NCBI RefSeq assembly: GCF_006874585.1
Contig: NZ_CP029761.1
Span: forward strand, 259,001-323,000
DNA length: 64,000 bases
Direction: 5' to 3'
From: Sphingomonas sp. IC081
GTDB taxonomy: Bacteria > Pseudomonadota > Alphaproteobacteria > Sphingomonadales > Sphingomonadaceae
This document shows, in pieces, positions 43,629 through 52,503 of the stretch (positions within the stretch are counted from its first letter, which is position 1; each line of letters starts with the position of its first letter). Position numbers and translations under genes: made by a program. The notes beneath the pieces are model-generated. The model was not told the origin of the DNA. It made no database searches and saw only the letters and a list, made by a program, of their open reading frames with translations.

Positions 43629-43747
43629 TGCGGATTCCGATGATCCCGGCCGCCTGTTCCAATCTGATCCCGGCCATCATTCCGATTTGATCCCGGCCGG
43701 GCAGAAGCCAGATCGTTTCGCCTGATGGCATTAGGGGTTGGCGGTGG

Positions 43748-44488
43748 TCAAGCGGCGGTTTGGGTCGCGGGCCGGCGCATGGATTCACCCTCGAGTTCGA
43801 GCCGGTGTGCGTTGTGCACGAGGCGGTCCAGGATGGCGTCGGCGTAGGTCGGATCGTTTATGGTCTGATGCCAGCGGGCCACTGGGAGCTGGCTGGTGAC
43901 GAGCGTGGAGCGTTGACCGTAGCGGTCCTCGAGGATTTCGAGGAGATGGTGCCGGGCGTTGCCGTCGAGCGGCTGAAGCCCCCAGTCGTCCAGGATCAGC
44001 AGGTCGACCCGGGCAAGGCTCTTCATGCGGGCGGCGATACGGCCGTCTCCCTTGGCCAGCGTCAGTTCGTCGATCAGCCGCGGCAGCCGGGTGTAGAGAA
44101 CCGAACGGTTATCGCGGCAGGCCTTGTGGCCGATCGCACAGGCCAACCAACTTTTCCCGATGCCAGTCGGGCCGATGATGGCCAAGTTCTCGTGCCTGGA
44201 TATCCATTCGCCGGCGAGCAGCGTTTCGAAGAGCCGCCGATCAAGGCTGCGGCGCGTTCGATAATCAACATCCTCGGGCACGGCGCGGTGCCGTAGCTTG
44301 GCATGTCGCAGGCGCAGAGCGAGGCGTCTGTCATTTCGGTATGTGGCCTCATGGTCGAGCAGCAGCGCCAGCCATTCGGCATGGCTGAGGCTCGCCGCGT
44401 CATCGTTGCCTTCCATCTCGGCAAAGGCCTTGGCCATGCCGGTGAGGCCGAGTTGGCCCAGAAGGTCCAGAGTGGGATGCTTCAGCAT
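43748..44488 (-). CDS. istB: IS21 helper ATPase IstB
   Basis: A 246-residue AAA+ ATPase with Walker A GPTGIGKSW and Walker B LLILDDWG, plus the NDRRLALRLRHAKLR N-terminal helix and the STLVTSQLPVARWH sensor region. ATG 44488 follows AAGGAGCAAG. Intact, but useless without a full istA. Confidence 0.93.
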   Translation of the reverse strand: MLKHPTLDLLGQLGLTGMAKAFAEMEGNDDAASLSHAEWLALLLDHEATYRNDRRLALRLRHAKLRHRAVPEDVDYRTRRSLDRRLFETLLAGEWISRHENLAIIGPTGIGKSWLACAIGHKACRDNRSVLYTRLPRLIDELTLAKGDGRIAARMKSLARVDLLILDDWGLQPLDGNARHHLLEILEDRYGQRSTLVTSQLPVARWHQTINDPTYADAILDRLVHNAHRLELEGESMRRPATQTAA

Positions 44489-44498
44489 TCTTGCTCCT

Positions 44499-45082
44499 TC
44501 AGTTGTAATAGCTCGAGCCGCGGATGTTGGAGTGGATGATCGGCTCTTGCTCGGGGGATTGGGGAACGGGCACCTGGTCGAGGCCCTTCTCGAGGATCGA
44601 TTTGACCGACGGATAATTGCGCGCCTGGATCTCCAGCGCGCGTAGCGCCGCGGCCTCAAGCCGCTGGGCACCGAAGCGCCTCTCAAGCCCGATGATGCCC
44701 AGACAGGAGCGGTAGCCCTGCTCGGGATGAGGCTTTGCCTCGATGACCTTTTCGACCAGCAGGGACAGCATCGGCCCAATCCGGCTTGCCTCTTCGCGGA
44801 TCTTCGCCGGCGTCCATTCGCCGTAGCGCCGATGGCTGGAGGGCATGTGCTCGGGGACTGTGGTGTGCCGGCCATTCCCACTGCCGCGCATGTGCACGGC
44901 GATGCGTTCGCCTCCCAAGAAGATTTCAACCGTGCTGGCTGTGAAGCGGGCTTCGACCTCGCGGCGCGCGAAGCGGTGCGGGACGGAGTAATGATGTCGC
45001 TCGATCGCGATATGATAATCGAGCCCGACGCGACAGCGGCGCCATTCGGCATGAACCCACGGCTCTGCCGGCAGCGGTTTGA
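44499..45082 (-). pseudogene. istA: IS21 transposase IstA, C-terminal fragment
   Basis: About 195 codons of the IstA C-terminal beta-barrel region survive (GLDYHIAIERHHYSVPHRFA, REVEARFTASTVEIFLGGERI, LGIIGLERRFG). Its N-terminal catalytic part is missing where IS5 copy C begins. The stop lies 11 bp before istB. Confidence 0.9.
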
Positions 45083-45690
45083 GAGCCCGATCCAAAAGTT
45101 GTTGAGCAATACCAGCATGTTATGATTCACGCCGTCCTTGCGAGAGATGGAGTGATCAATGGCATGGACTGGCATTGCTCGAGAGGAGCATAGCCGCAAG
45201 GGACTGCGTTATCCAAGCGACATGACGGATAAGGAGTGGGCGCTGGTGGCCCCGTTCATTCCCCCGGCAAAGCAAGGCGGTCGGCGGCGCAGCACGAATA
45301 TGCGCGAAGTGGCCAACGCGCTGCTCTATCTGGCTTCGGCCGGGTGTGCCTGGCGCCTGCTGCCCAAGTGCTTTCCACCGGTCTCGACGGTTCGGCGCTA
45401 TTTCTACGCCTGGCGTAACGCGGGATTGTTCGAGGTGATGAACACGCTGCTGGTCATGAACCTGCGAGAGATCGAGGGGCGCGAAGCCTCTCCCAGTGCG
45501 GGCATCATCGATAGCCAGAGCGTGAAAACGACCGAAAGCGGCGGCCCGAGTGGATATGACGCGGGCAAAAAAGTCAAAGGCCGCAAGCGTCATATCCTGA
45601 CCGACACCTCCGGTTTTCTGATCTCCATCCTCGTGCACACCGCCGATATTCAGGATCGTGATGGCGCCGTCGACGTGCTCAAAGGCATAT

Positions 45691-46986
45691 GGACACCTCG
45701 AAGAACCGCCTGATTTCGGCATGATGGCGGCGTGAAGGCTCACGAGGGAAGTATGAGCCTCGGTTTCGGGGTCTGATCTGCTGATTTTCGTCGGGGAGGC
45801 GCCTTCACAGGCCATCTTTGGCGTCACGCGGGCGCAATTCGCCCCTCGAGCCAGGCCAGGCGCTGGAAGTTATAGGCAAGGTTGGTCATGCCGATCTTGA
45901 TGCGGGCACGAGCAATACCGATGGTGCGCACCACCAGACCCATGCGGTGCTTTTGCCCGGCAAAGACATGCTCGACGGCGGAGCGGACCGCCGACCGCTT
46001 GGCATTGGCGCGTGCAATACGCTCAGGCATCGCTCGGCGGTGCGGCTTGCGCTGGTGGATGTGGCTGGTGAACATGCCCTTGGCGAGAAAGGCTTCGTTC
46101 TTCTTGGAGCGGTAGGCCGTATCGGCCCATACCCCCGAGGCCGTGTTGTCCGGACTGATCAGCGCCGGCAGCCTTGCGCCATCGTGGGCATTGGCGGCGC
46201 TGGCATCCCAGGTGCGGATCAGGCCATGCGCCCGGTCGATGCCGATATGGTTCTTGTAGCCGAACATCGGGATGGCCAGATCGACCGGCTTGAAGGCCTT
46301 GGGGTCCGCGCCTTCTTTGACCTTGGCCTTGGTGTACTTGACGCTCCAGCGGGCATCGCGATCCTTCTGCCGGATCTTCGCAGGGTTATCCTGCCAGCGC
46401 TCGGGGATCCGGCCCTCCTTGATGGCCGCCTTTTCCTCCTCGGTGTTCCGCTGCTTCGGGGCTGGCACCACGGTGGCGTCGATGATCTGCCCGCCCATGG
46501 CGAGGTAGCCTCGGTCGGTCAGCGCGGCATCGAAGCGGGCAAATAGCCTGTCGATCGCCTTGGCCTTCACCAGACGCTCCCGGAACAGCCACACCGTCGT
46601 CGCATCGGGCACCGTGCCGTCGAGCCCGAGCCCCAGAAAGCGCTGGAATGAGAGGCGGTCCTTGATCTGGAACTCGGTCGCTTCGTCCGATAGCGAGTAC
46701 AGCGCCTGCAGCACCAGGATCTTGAACATGAGCACCGGGTCGAAGGCTGGGCGGCCACCCTTGCCGCGAGGACTACGACGCAGCGCAGCGACCAGCGGGC
46801 CGCGGAAAACCTCGAAATCCACAACCGCCGCCAGACGCTCCAGCGGATCGCCCGCCGCGCTCAACGCCTCATATCGGTTCGAAAGATCGAAGAAACCCGG
46901 CTGACCTGCCATCATCGCCTCCGCTATCGCGTAAAGGCAGTGAATCACTTCAGGCCGTCAGGCGCCACGAGTTTTTCGAGGTGTCC
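45691..46986 (-). mobile_element. IS5-family element inserted in copy C
   Basis: 1296 bp with ends GGACACCTCGAAGAA and GGACACCTCGAAAAA (reversed) and a 4-bp ATAT duplication (45687-45690, 46987-46990). Its transposase is intact, so this is among the youngest insertions in the nest. Confidence 0.92.
45824..46915 (-). CDS. IS5-family transposase
   Basis: A 363-residue transposase starting at the ATG ATG pair 46915/46912 behind GGAGGCG. The N-terminal DUF772-like part reads GGRPAFDPVLMFKILVLQAL and YSLSDEATEFQIKDRLSFQR. The DDE domain shows IIDATVVPAPKQRN, VWADTAYRSKKNEAFL and SAVEHVFAGQKHRMGL. Full length. Confidence 0.93.
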   Translation of the reverse strand: MMAGQPGFFDLSNRYEALSAAGDPLERLAAVVDFEVFRGPLVAALRRSPRGKGGRPAFDPVLMFKILVLQALYSLSDEATEFQIKDRLSFQRFLGLGLDGTVPDATTVWLFRERLVKAKAIDRLFARFDAALTDRGYLAMGGQIIDATVVPAPKQRNTEEEKAAIKEGRIPERWQDNPAKIRQKDRDARWSVKYTKAKVKEGADPKAFKPVDLAIPMFGYKNHIGIDRAHGLIRTWDASAANAHDGARLPALISPDNTASGVWADTAYRSKKNEAFLAKGMFTSHIHQRKPHRRAMPERIARANAKRSAVRSAVEHVFAGQKHRMGLVVRTIGIARARIKIGMTNLAYNFQRLAWLEGRIAPA

Positions 46987-47312
46987 ATATGCCAGCGCTT
47001 CCCCTGGCTGCGCCATATCTTCGCCGATGGTGGCTACGCCGGAGACAAGCTCAGGAGAGCACTCGCCAAAGTCGGGAATTGGGTAATCGAGATCATCAAG
47101 CGTTCCGACAAGGCCGAGGGCTTCGAAGTCCTCCCGCGCCGCTGGGTCGTCGAGCGCACGTTCGCCTGGCTGGGGCGGTGCCGCCGCCTCGCAAAGGACT
47201 GGGAGGCGACCATCGCCTCGTCTACCGCCTGGGCCACGATCGCTTCTATCCGCATGCTCATCCGCAGAACCGCAAGGTATTGCTACGCTTGAGACACTTT
47301 TGAATCGGGCTC

Positions 47313-47605
47313 TTAGGCTGAACAGCATTTGGCCACGGATAAGTGGATCGTCTGCGGGTTGTCGTTTTCATATGCCGGCGGTGGGCCTCATTCCAGTCGG
47401 GCTACGCCCTTCGCAGAACAGAATCATCTTGCACTACGGGCGGCAACCACAGAAGTGTCCAACAGTCTGCATCCTTGGCGCGGCGAGCAAAGGCCCGAAC
47501 CTGCGCTGCACTGAAATCATCGCGAAGACTGACTGGCGCGGCCATCGCAAAACTCCAACCGTTTGCGATGGTGAATCACGTCAGCGCCAATCCCGACACC
47601 CTCCT
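47313..47605. other. Unassigned spacer between two ISs
   Basis: 293 bp with no supportable gene. It may be remnant host or IS DNA; no family or terminal repeat is recognised. Confidence 0.4.
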
Positions 47606-47681
47606 GGAGTGAACCCCACAAGCTGGACCACGAGAACCTGAAAAACTGATACGCTGAATGGGCCTTGTTTGGAGAAGGCTC

Positions 47682-48098
47682 ATGTCATCACGAGGACCCT
47701 ACAGGCGGCATTCGACGCCGTTCAAGCTTCAGCTCTGCCAGGATATCCGAGCGGGAGTGATCGGCCGAAGGGATGCGCAGCGGAAATACGCTATCTCCGC
47801 CAACCTCATCCAGCTGTGGCTGACGCAATTCGATCGGGGCGAACTCACCAACGAGGAAGCTGAGGCGAGCGTGATCGCCGAATATGAGACCAAGATCGCC
47901 GCGCTCGAGCGCAAGGTCGGGCAACTGACAATGGAACTGGACCTTGTCAAAAAAAAACGCCACGCCCGCCGACCGGGACCGACAGCGGGAGATCCTTCAT
48001 CGTCACCGGCCCCGAGGCTGCTCAATCAGACGGGGGTGCAATGCCATGAACCTGCCGCGCAGCACCTTCTACTATCACTCGGTATCGTCGGAGATTAG
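47682..48098 (+). CDS. IS3 family OrfA
   Basis: Starts MSSRGPYRRHSTPFKLQLCQ behind GGAGAAGG. It has a helix-turn-helix (RRDAQRKYAISANLIQLWL) and a leucine-zipper-like LERKVGQLTMELDLVKK. A run of nine A (47949-47957) marks the site where the OrfAB fusion normally shifts frame. Downstream of the run this frame is probably not genuine, so the stop at 48096-48098, formed with the inserted IS, is artificial. Confidence 0.75.
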   Translation: MSSRGPYRRHSTPFKLQLCQDIRAGVIGRRDAQRKYAISANLIQLWLTQFDRGELTNEEAEASVIAEYETKIAALERKVGQLTMELDLVKKKRHARRPGPTAGDPSSSPAPRLLNQTGVQCHEPAAQHLLLSLGIVGD

Positions 48099-48959
48099 AG
48101 GCTGTTATGAACCAGCGGCGATGACGGCGGCCTGCTTCATCATGATGCATGCGAATGCAACGACATGTAGCCCGGCGAGTGCTTGGGCGTATCGCTCATA
48201 GTCTTTGACGAGGCGGCGGAAGCGGGTTGCCCATGCGAATGATCGCTCGACGACCCAGCGGCGCGGCAGGAGGACGAAGCCGCGCTTTACCTCTGGCAGT
48301 TTGATGACTTCGAGCGTGATGCCATGGGCCGCTGCGGCATTGGCTGCCCGCGCGCCGGTATAGCCTTGATCGACATAGGCGATGTCGACTGTGTCGCCAG
48401 TGACGGCCTGCATGGTGCGTGCAAGCCGCTCGACTTTACCGCGATCCTCGGCACTGGCCGGTGTCACATGCAGCGCGAGCAGATGGCCCAGCGTATCGAC
48501 CGCCATGTGGAGCTTGGATCCCTTCTTGCGCTTGCCGCCGTCATAGCCGGCGCGCTCGCCGCTCTCGGGCGTGGAACGCAGCGTCCGGCTGTCGATGATG
48601 GCGGCGCTGGGGTCGGCGGTGCGACCTGCCGCCAGACGCAGAACGGCACGCAGATCATCCACCAATGCCTCAAAGCATCCCGCCGCCAGCCAACGCTGCG
48701 TCTGCTGATACACCGCAGCCCAAGGCGGCAGATCGTTCGGCATCCAGCGCCATGGCGCACCCGTCTTCACAATATAGCGCAGGCCGTTGAATACCTCGCG
48801 CAGGCTGTGCTCCCGTTGCCCCGCATCCTCGCGCTGGAGCGTCAGATACGGCACGATCAGCGACCATTCTTCATCAGATACATCAGACGGATAAGGCTTG
48901 CGGGAAGTCTCCATACAAGCCTTTGAATCCATTCAGACTCTCAAGTCCATAACAGCCTC
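48098..48959 (-). mobile_element. IS5-family element (IS427-like) inside IS3 orfB
   Basis: 862 bp with inverted ends GAGGCTGTTATG and a TA dinucleotide on both sides (48096-48097, 48960-48961), the target duplication of the IS427 group. Confidence 0.9.
48105..48932 (-). CDS. IS5-family transposase
   Basis: 275 residues: YPSDVSDEEWSLIVPYL start region, then AAIIDSRTLRSTPESGERAG, YVDQGYTGARAA and RRWVVERSFAWATRFRRLVK of the DDE domain. ATG at 48932; a later ATG at 48914 is possible. Full length. Confidence 0.92.
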   Translation of the reverse strand: MDSKACMETSRKPYPSDVSDEEWSLIVPYLTLQREDAGQREHSLREVFNGLRYIVKTGAPWRWMPNDLPPWAAVYQQTQRWLAAGCFEALVDDLRAVLRLAAGRTADPSAAIIDSRTLRSTPESGERAGYDGGKRKKGSKLHMAVDTLGHLLALHVTPASAEDRGKVERLARTMQAVTGDTVDIAYVDQGYTGARAANAAAAHGITLEVIKLPEVKRGFVLLPRRWVVERSFAWATRFRRLVKDYERYAQALAGLHVVAFACIMMKQAAVIAAGS

Positions 48960-48968
48960 TAGCCCAGT

Positions 48969-50556
48969 TTATTCATGAGGCTTCGGGATCTGGTTGGATC
49001 GGCGGCGTTTCACCGCGTCAGGATCGATGGGCTTTTCGAGGTTGATGGACGGGGGCTCTGGGTTGGGCGGCGTGGCCGCGCCGACTATGTTGGCGCGGGC
49101 CTGAAGGCGGCTGCAATGGTTTGGAACGTGCTGGCATCCGGGCATCCTGATGCGAAGGCGACGCGGATACGCGTGGCGGTCTCGATGACACGGGCGGCGA
49201 CCTTGATGATCCGCAGTCGCAGGGTCGTGAACTCGGCGGTGGCCAGCGACGCGGCTTTCGGGATGGCCTGTCGGATGTGCCACATGAGCCAGTAGGCAGC
49301 GGTGTGAAGGATCAGGCGCATCTGATTGGCGTTGGCCGAGCGGCATGAGATGCGATCGCTGGAGAGCTGGGACTTGTGCATCTTGATGAGGTTTTCGGCC
49401 TGACCGCGAGCGCAGTAGAGCGTATCGTAGATGTGCTCGGCCGAGCCACCTGTCAGCGAGGTGACGACGTAGCGGATGTCCATGCCCAGCGTGCTGGCCT
49501 CGATCCGGGCGACAACGCGGCGCTGGCATTTCCAGCTCTTCGCGCTGTAACGCGTTTCGGCATAGTGGCGCAGGACCACCCGGTCTTGCTCGGCGCGCTT
49601 GACCGCGCAGGCATCGGCGGCCGTGACGATATTCGGATCAGCGCGTAGGGCGGCATTGGTGGGAAGCCCGAAGACATAGTCTAGACCGTGCGCCTCGCAG
49701 AAGGCCATGACCTCGGACCTGCCATAGTGCCCATCGCCGCGGATGGTGATGTGGGTGTCGGGCCAGTGCCGGCGGATATGGCGGACCAAGCGACGGATGT
49801 GTCCGGCTGCCTCCGCGCCCGACGGCGTCTTGCCGGTGCGCAACAGCATGGCGACCGGCCGACTCGTGGCAGTATCGTAGACGTGGATCGGCAGGAAGCA
49901 GCGTTTACCGTGATGACCATTCCAGAACGACAGCTGCTGATAGCCATGAACGACATCGCAGGTATCATCGACATCCAGCATCACCGCTTGGGGCGGCTTG
50001 GGATAGCTGGCGCAGTAGATGCCGATCATGGCCTGCATCATGCGCGCCAGCTCGCGTGTGGACGGCGCATTCTCCCACCGGCTCATCGTCGGTTGGCTGG
50101 CAAGACCTGGGCCCGATCCTGGCAGCTTGCCGAGCGCCAGGCGAAAACCGGGATCATCGCGCAGAGCATCAAGGTCGTCGGCATCCTCGTAGCCGCAGCA
50201 GATCGCGAGGATGCGCGCCCGCAGGATGTCATCGATTTGGTGGATCACCCGCGAGCGATCGCGCGGATCAGCAATGCAGGCGGCGAGCCGCGCACAAAGT
50301 CCCATCTCGCGTTCGGCCTGCGCCAGTAGCAGAACGCCTCCATCCGACGTGATCCGACCACCGTCGAAGGCCGCTGTGACTTTCTTGCGGACGAGCGCTG
50401 GAAACGAAATCAGCGGCGCGCTATCGTCACCCTCGGCGGGTGTGGCTTGTGGCATTTTTTGCCTCGTTGCAGGTTTGGTCTAAGCACCCAATTTCCTGCA
50501 GCAAAGCAATGGCTTACGCTACTCCCGCCAACCTGGTCTCCCGACCTCATGAATAA
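48969..50556 (-). mobile_element. IS1380-family element inside IS3 orfB
   Basis: About 1.59 kb with inverted ends TTATTCATGAGG at both sides, 9 bp after the previous IS. A target duplication is not clean (CAGT against GAGT), so exact borders may be off by a few bases. Confidence 0.82.
49085..50455 (-). CDS. IS1380-family transposase
   Basis: A 456-residue transposase with the family start ALVRKKVTAAFDGGRITSDG then GVLLLAQAERE, a central VMLDVDDTCDVVHGYQQLSF and IRGDGHYGRSEVMAFCEAHG. The later YCARGQAENLIKMHK carries the catalytic Glu. Length and motifs are complete. Confidence 0.94.
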   Translation of the reverse strand: MPQATPAEGDDSAPLISFPALVRKKVTAAFDGGRITSDGGVLLLAQAEREMGLCARLAACIADPRDRSRVIHQIDDILRARILAICCGYEDADDLDALRDDPGFRLALGKLPGSGPGLASQPTMSRWENAPSTRELARMMQAMIGIYCASYPKPPQAVMLDVDDTCDVVHGYQQLSFWNGHHGKRCFLPIHVYDTATSRPVAMLLRTGKTPSGAEAAGHIRRLVRHIRRHWPDTHITIRGDGHYGRSEVMAFCEAHGLDYVFGLPTNAALRADPNIVTAADACAVKRAEQDRVVLRHYAETRYSAKSWKCQRRVVARIEASTLGMDIRYVVTSLTGGSAEHIYDTLYCARGQAENLIKMHKSQLSSDRISCRSANANQMRLILHTAAYWLMWHIRQAIPKAASLATAEFTTLRLRIIKVAARVIETATRIRVAFASGCPDASTFQTIAAAFRPAPT

Positions 50557-51384
50557 GAGTGGCTAGACCGACCGATGCTGAAGTCATCGCCTTGATCGAA
50601 GACATTCAGGATGAATTTCCTCGCTACGGCTACCGGCGTGTCATGCACGAGCTTCGGCGTCGCGGGCTGCTCGTGAACCACAAGAAAGTGGCGCGGATTA
50701 TGCGCTTGGGCGGATTGGGGATTAGGCCGCGGCGACGCTTCGTACGCACGACCGACAGCCGGCATGATCAGCCGATCCATCCGAACCTCTACCAGAACTG
50801 CATCCCGGATCAGCCCGACCAGGTCTGGGTCGCCGATTTTACGTATATCCGTGTCGCCCAAGGCTTCTGCTATCTGGCCATCATCCTGGACGCCTGTAGT
50901 CGCAAGGTCGTCGGATATGCACTGTCGCGGCGCCTCGACACGCCGCTTGCACTGGCCGCTCTGCACTCCGCCGTAACCAGCAGAAAACCACCGCCGGGAT
51001 GCATTCATCATACGGACAGAGGCTGCCAATACGCATCCTAGCTCTACCGCGATGCTCTGGGCGCTGCCGGTTTGCGCGGATCCATGAGTAGCGTGGGCAA
51101 TCCTTACCATAATGCTCAAGCCGAAAGCTTTATGAAGACGCTGAAAGTTGAGGAGGTTTACATCGCCGGCTACGAGACCTTTGCCGATGTCGCTGAGCGG
51201 TTGCCGGTCTTCATCGAACGGGTCTACAATACCAAGCGACTGCACTCGGCGCTCGGATACCGGCCGCCCGAGGAATTCGAAGCGCTAATCGCCCAGAAAG
51301 CGGCTTAGTTCGATGGATGTCTCGTGGTCCAGCTTGTGGGGTTCACTCCATTCGTGAGTCAGATTCCACAGGTTTTGGTATTAC

Positions 51385-52495
51385 GAGACCTGTGCGCGGG
51401 TGGGCGTAGACATGGGCGTTAATAGCTCATTCTATGGGTTTTCCAAAGGAGGGAAGCAGCGGATGGCGCGTCGTTCGATTGGTCAGGAACGGTTCTGCTT
51501 TGCAGGGCGTGAGCGCGCGGCATCATCGCTCGACGCGCTTATCTCGCTGATTGATTGGAGCTCGGTAGCAGTACTCCTTGATCCGCTCTACCCGGCCACC
51601 AAGGGCGAACCCGCCTGGCCGCCGCTGGCGATGTTCAAGGCGCTGCTGCTGTCGATCTGGTACGACCTGTCCGATGTGAAGCTGGCCGAAGCGCTCGACG
51701 ATCGAGCCTCCTTTCGTCGGTTCTGCGGATTTTCCGCGAATGAAGCGACGCCCGAGCGTACCGCCTTCGTCAGATTTCGCAGGCTGCTGGTTGCGCACCA
51801 GCTTGACCGGACGCTGTTTGAAGCCGTGACCATGCAGCTCAAATCAAAGGCGGTAACGGTCAAGACCGGGACACTGGTCGATGCCACCATCATTGCCTCC
51901 GCCAGTGAGGACGATGATGACGCGCGCTGGGTAAAGCACAAGGGAAAGCGGGCCATTCATGGCTTCAAGGCTCACGTTGGAGCCGATGCCGATACAGCGT
52001 TGGTCGAGGAAGTCGCGGTCACATCCGCCAATATCAATGACGGCAAGGCAGGCCCTGGGGCATTACCCGACAATCCCGGCGAGGTGTTTGCCGACAGCGC
52101 CTATCGCGGCAATCACTTTCGCGATGCCGTGCGCGCTAAGGGCGGCATACCCCGGATCGTCGCCACCGGCATGTGGGGCCGCGACGAAGCCGAAACGCTG
52201 CGCAAGCTCCATGAATGGAACCAACCGATCCATCGTGTTCGCGGTCGGATCGAGAAGATCTTCGGAACATGGAAGCGCTGCTACGGCCTGCGCCGAATGC
52301 GATGGCGAGGTCTCGCCAAAGCCGCCGTCCAGGTCCACCTCACCGCCATCGCCTACAACCTCAAGCGCACAATGAATATTCTCGCGGTCCCGGCGTGAAA
52401 ATTGCCCCGTCCCGGCCAGGACGGAGGCCAGACAGGCCAATCGCCAGAGAACCGATGCATTTCAGATGCGCTACGTCCACCCGCGCACAGGTCTC
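51385..52495 (+). mobile_element. IS5-family element next to otsA
   Basis: 1111 bp with inverted ends GAGACCTGTGCGCGGGTGG and a 5-bp direct repeat ATTAC (51380-51384, 52496-52500). The right end lies only a few bases beyond the otsA stop codon. Confidence 0.88.
51463..52398 (+). CDS. IS5-family transposase
   Basis: 311 residues from ATG 51463, which follows AAGGAGGGAAGC; the 21 upstream codons are rejected. Motifs: PPLAMFKALLLSIWYDLSDV, LVDATIIASASEDDDD, VFADSAYRGNHF and RGRIEKIFGTWKRCYGLRRM. Intact. Confidence 0.92.
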   Translation: MARRSIGQERFCFAGRERAASSLDALISLIDWSSVAVLLDPLYPATKGEPAWPPLAMFKALLLSIWYDLSDVKLAEALDDRASFRRFCGFSANEATPERTAFVRFRRLLVAHQLDRTLFEAVTMQLKSKAVTVKTGTLVDATIIASASEDDDDARWVKHKGKRAIHGFKAHVGADADTALVEEVAVTSANINDGKAGPGALPDNPGEVFADSAYRGNHFRDAVRAKGGIPRIVATGMWGRDEAETLRKLHEWNQPIHRVRGRIEKIFGTWKRCYGLRRMRWRGLAKAAVQVHLTAIAYNLKRTMNILAVPA

Positions 52496-52503
52496 ATTAC
52501 GCG

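Larger units (their letters stand above)
43629..45082 (-). mobile_element. IS21-family element, truncated
   Basis: The end at 43629 starts TGCGGATTCCGATGATCCCG and holds several repeats of the TGATCCCGGCC motif, as in the multiple terminal repeats of IS21. It carries istB and the C-terminal part of istA. The other end and the istA N-terminus are gone, cut by IS5 copy C at 45083. Confidence 0.85.
45159..47292 (+). pseudogene. IS5-family transposase, copy C, split by an IS
   Basis: The N-terminal part (45159-45690, MAWTGIAREEHSRKGLRYPS to VDVLKGI) and the C-terminal part (from 46991, CQRFPWLRHIFADGGYAGDK to TARYCYA) rejoin in frame once the inserted IS and one ATAT are removed. It is about 85-90% identical to copy A by eye. 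Confidence 0.92.
45083..47312 (+). mobile_element. IS5-family element, copy C, interrupted
   Basis: Ends GAGCCCGATCCAAAAGTT (left) and GAGCCCGATTCAAAAGTG (right, reversed) are better matched than in copies A and B. It is a diverged copy of the same element in the opposite orientation, interrupted by another IS at 45691-46986. Confidence 0.88.
47944..51308 (+). pseudogene. IS3 family OrfB (integrase-type transposase), multiply broken
   Basis: The first part (47944-48097) reads RDRQREILHRHRPRG and NLPRSTFYYHSVSS. The rest (50560-51308) has YGYRRVMHELRRRGLLVNHK, VWVADFTYIRVAQGFCYLA and the C-terminal [19 protein letters not shown]. Two ISs interrupt it and a TAG at 51039-51041 (QYAS-stop-LYRDALG, where relatives have Gln) truncates the catalytic domain. 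Confidence 0.92.
47606..51349 (+). mobile_element. IS3-family element split by two insertions
   Basis: Inverted repeats GGAGTGAACCCCACAAGCTG then GACCACGAG at 47606 and, reversed, ending at 51349. Removing the insertions at 48098-48959 and 48969-50556 leaves about 1.3 kb with orfA and orfB, the size of an IS3-family element. No clear target duplication is visible. Confidence 0.88.

Noticed and set aside
43748..45199. A single 483-codon reading through istB and beyond
   Set aside because: The upstream half is antisense or out-of-frame to istA; IstB proper starts at 44488 behind a good ribosome site.
47300..47641. Overlapping short frames in the spacer before the IS3 element
   Set aside because: Three frames are open at once, none with a start signal or family resemblance.
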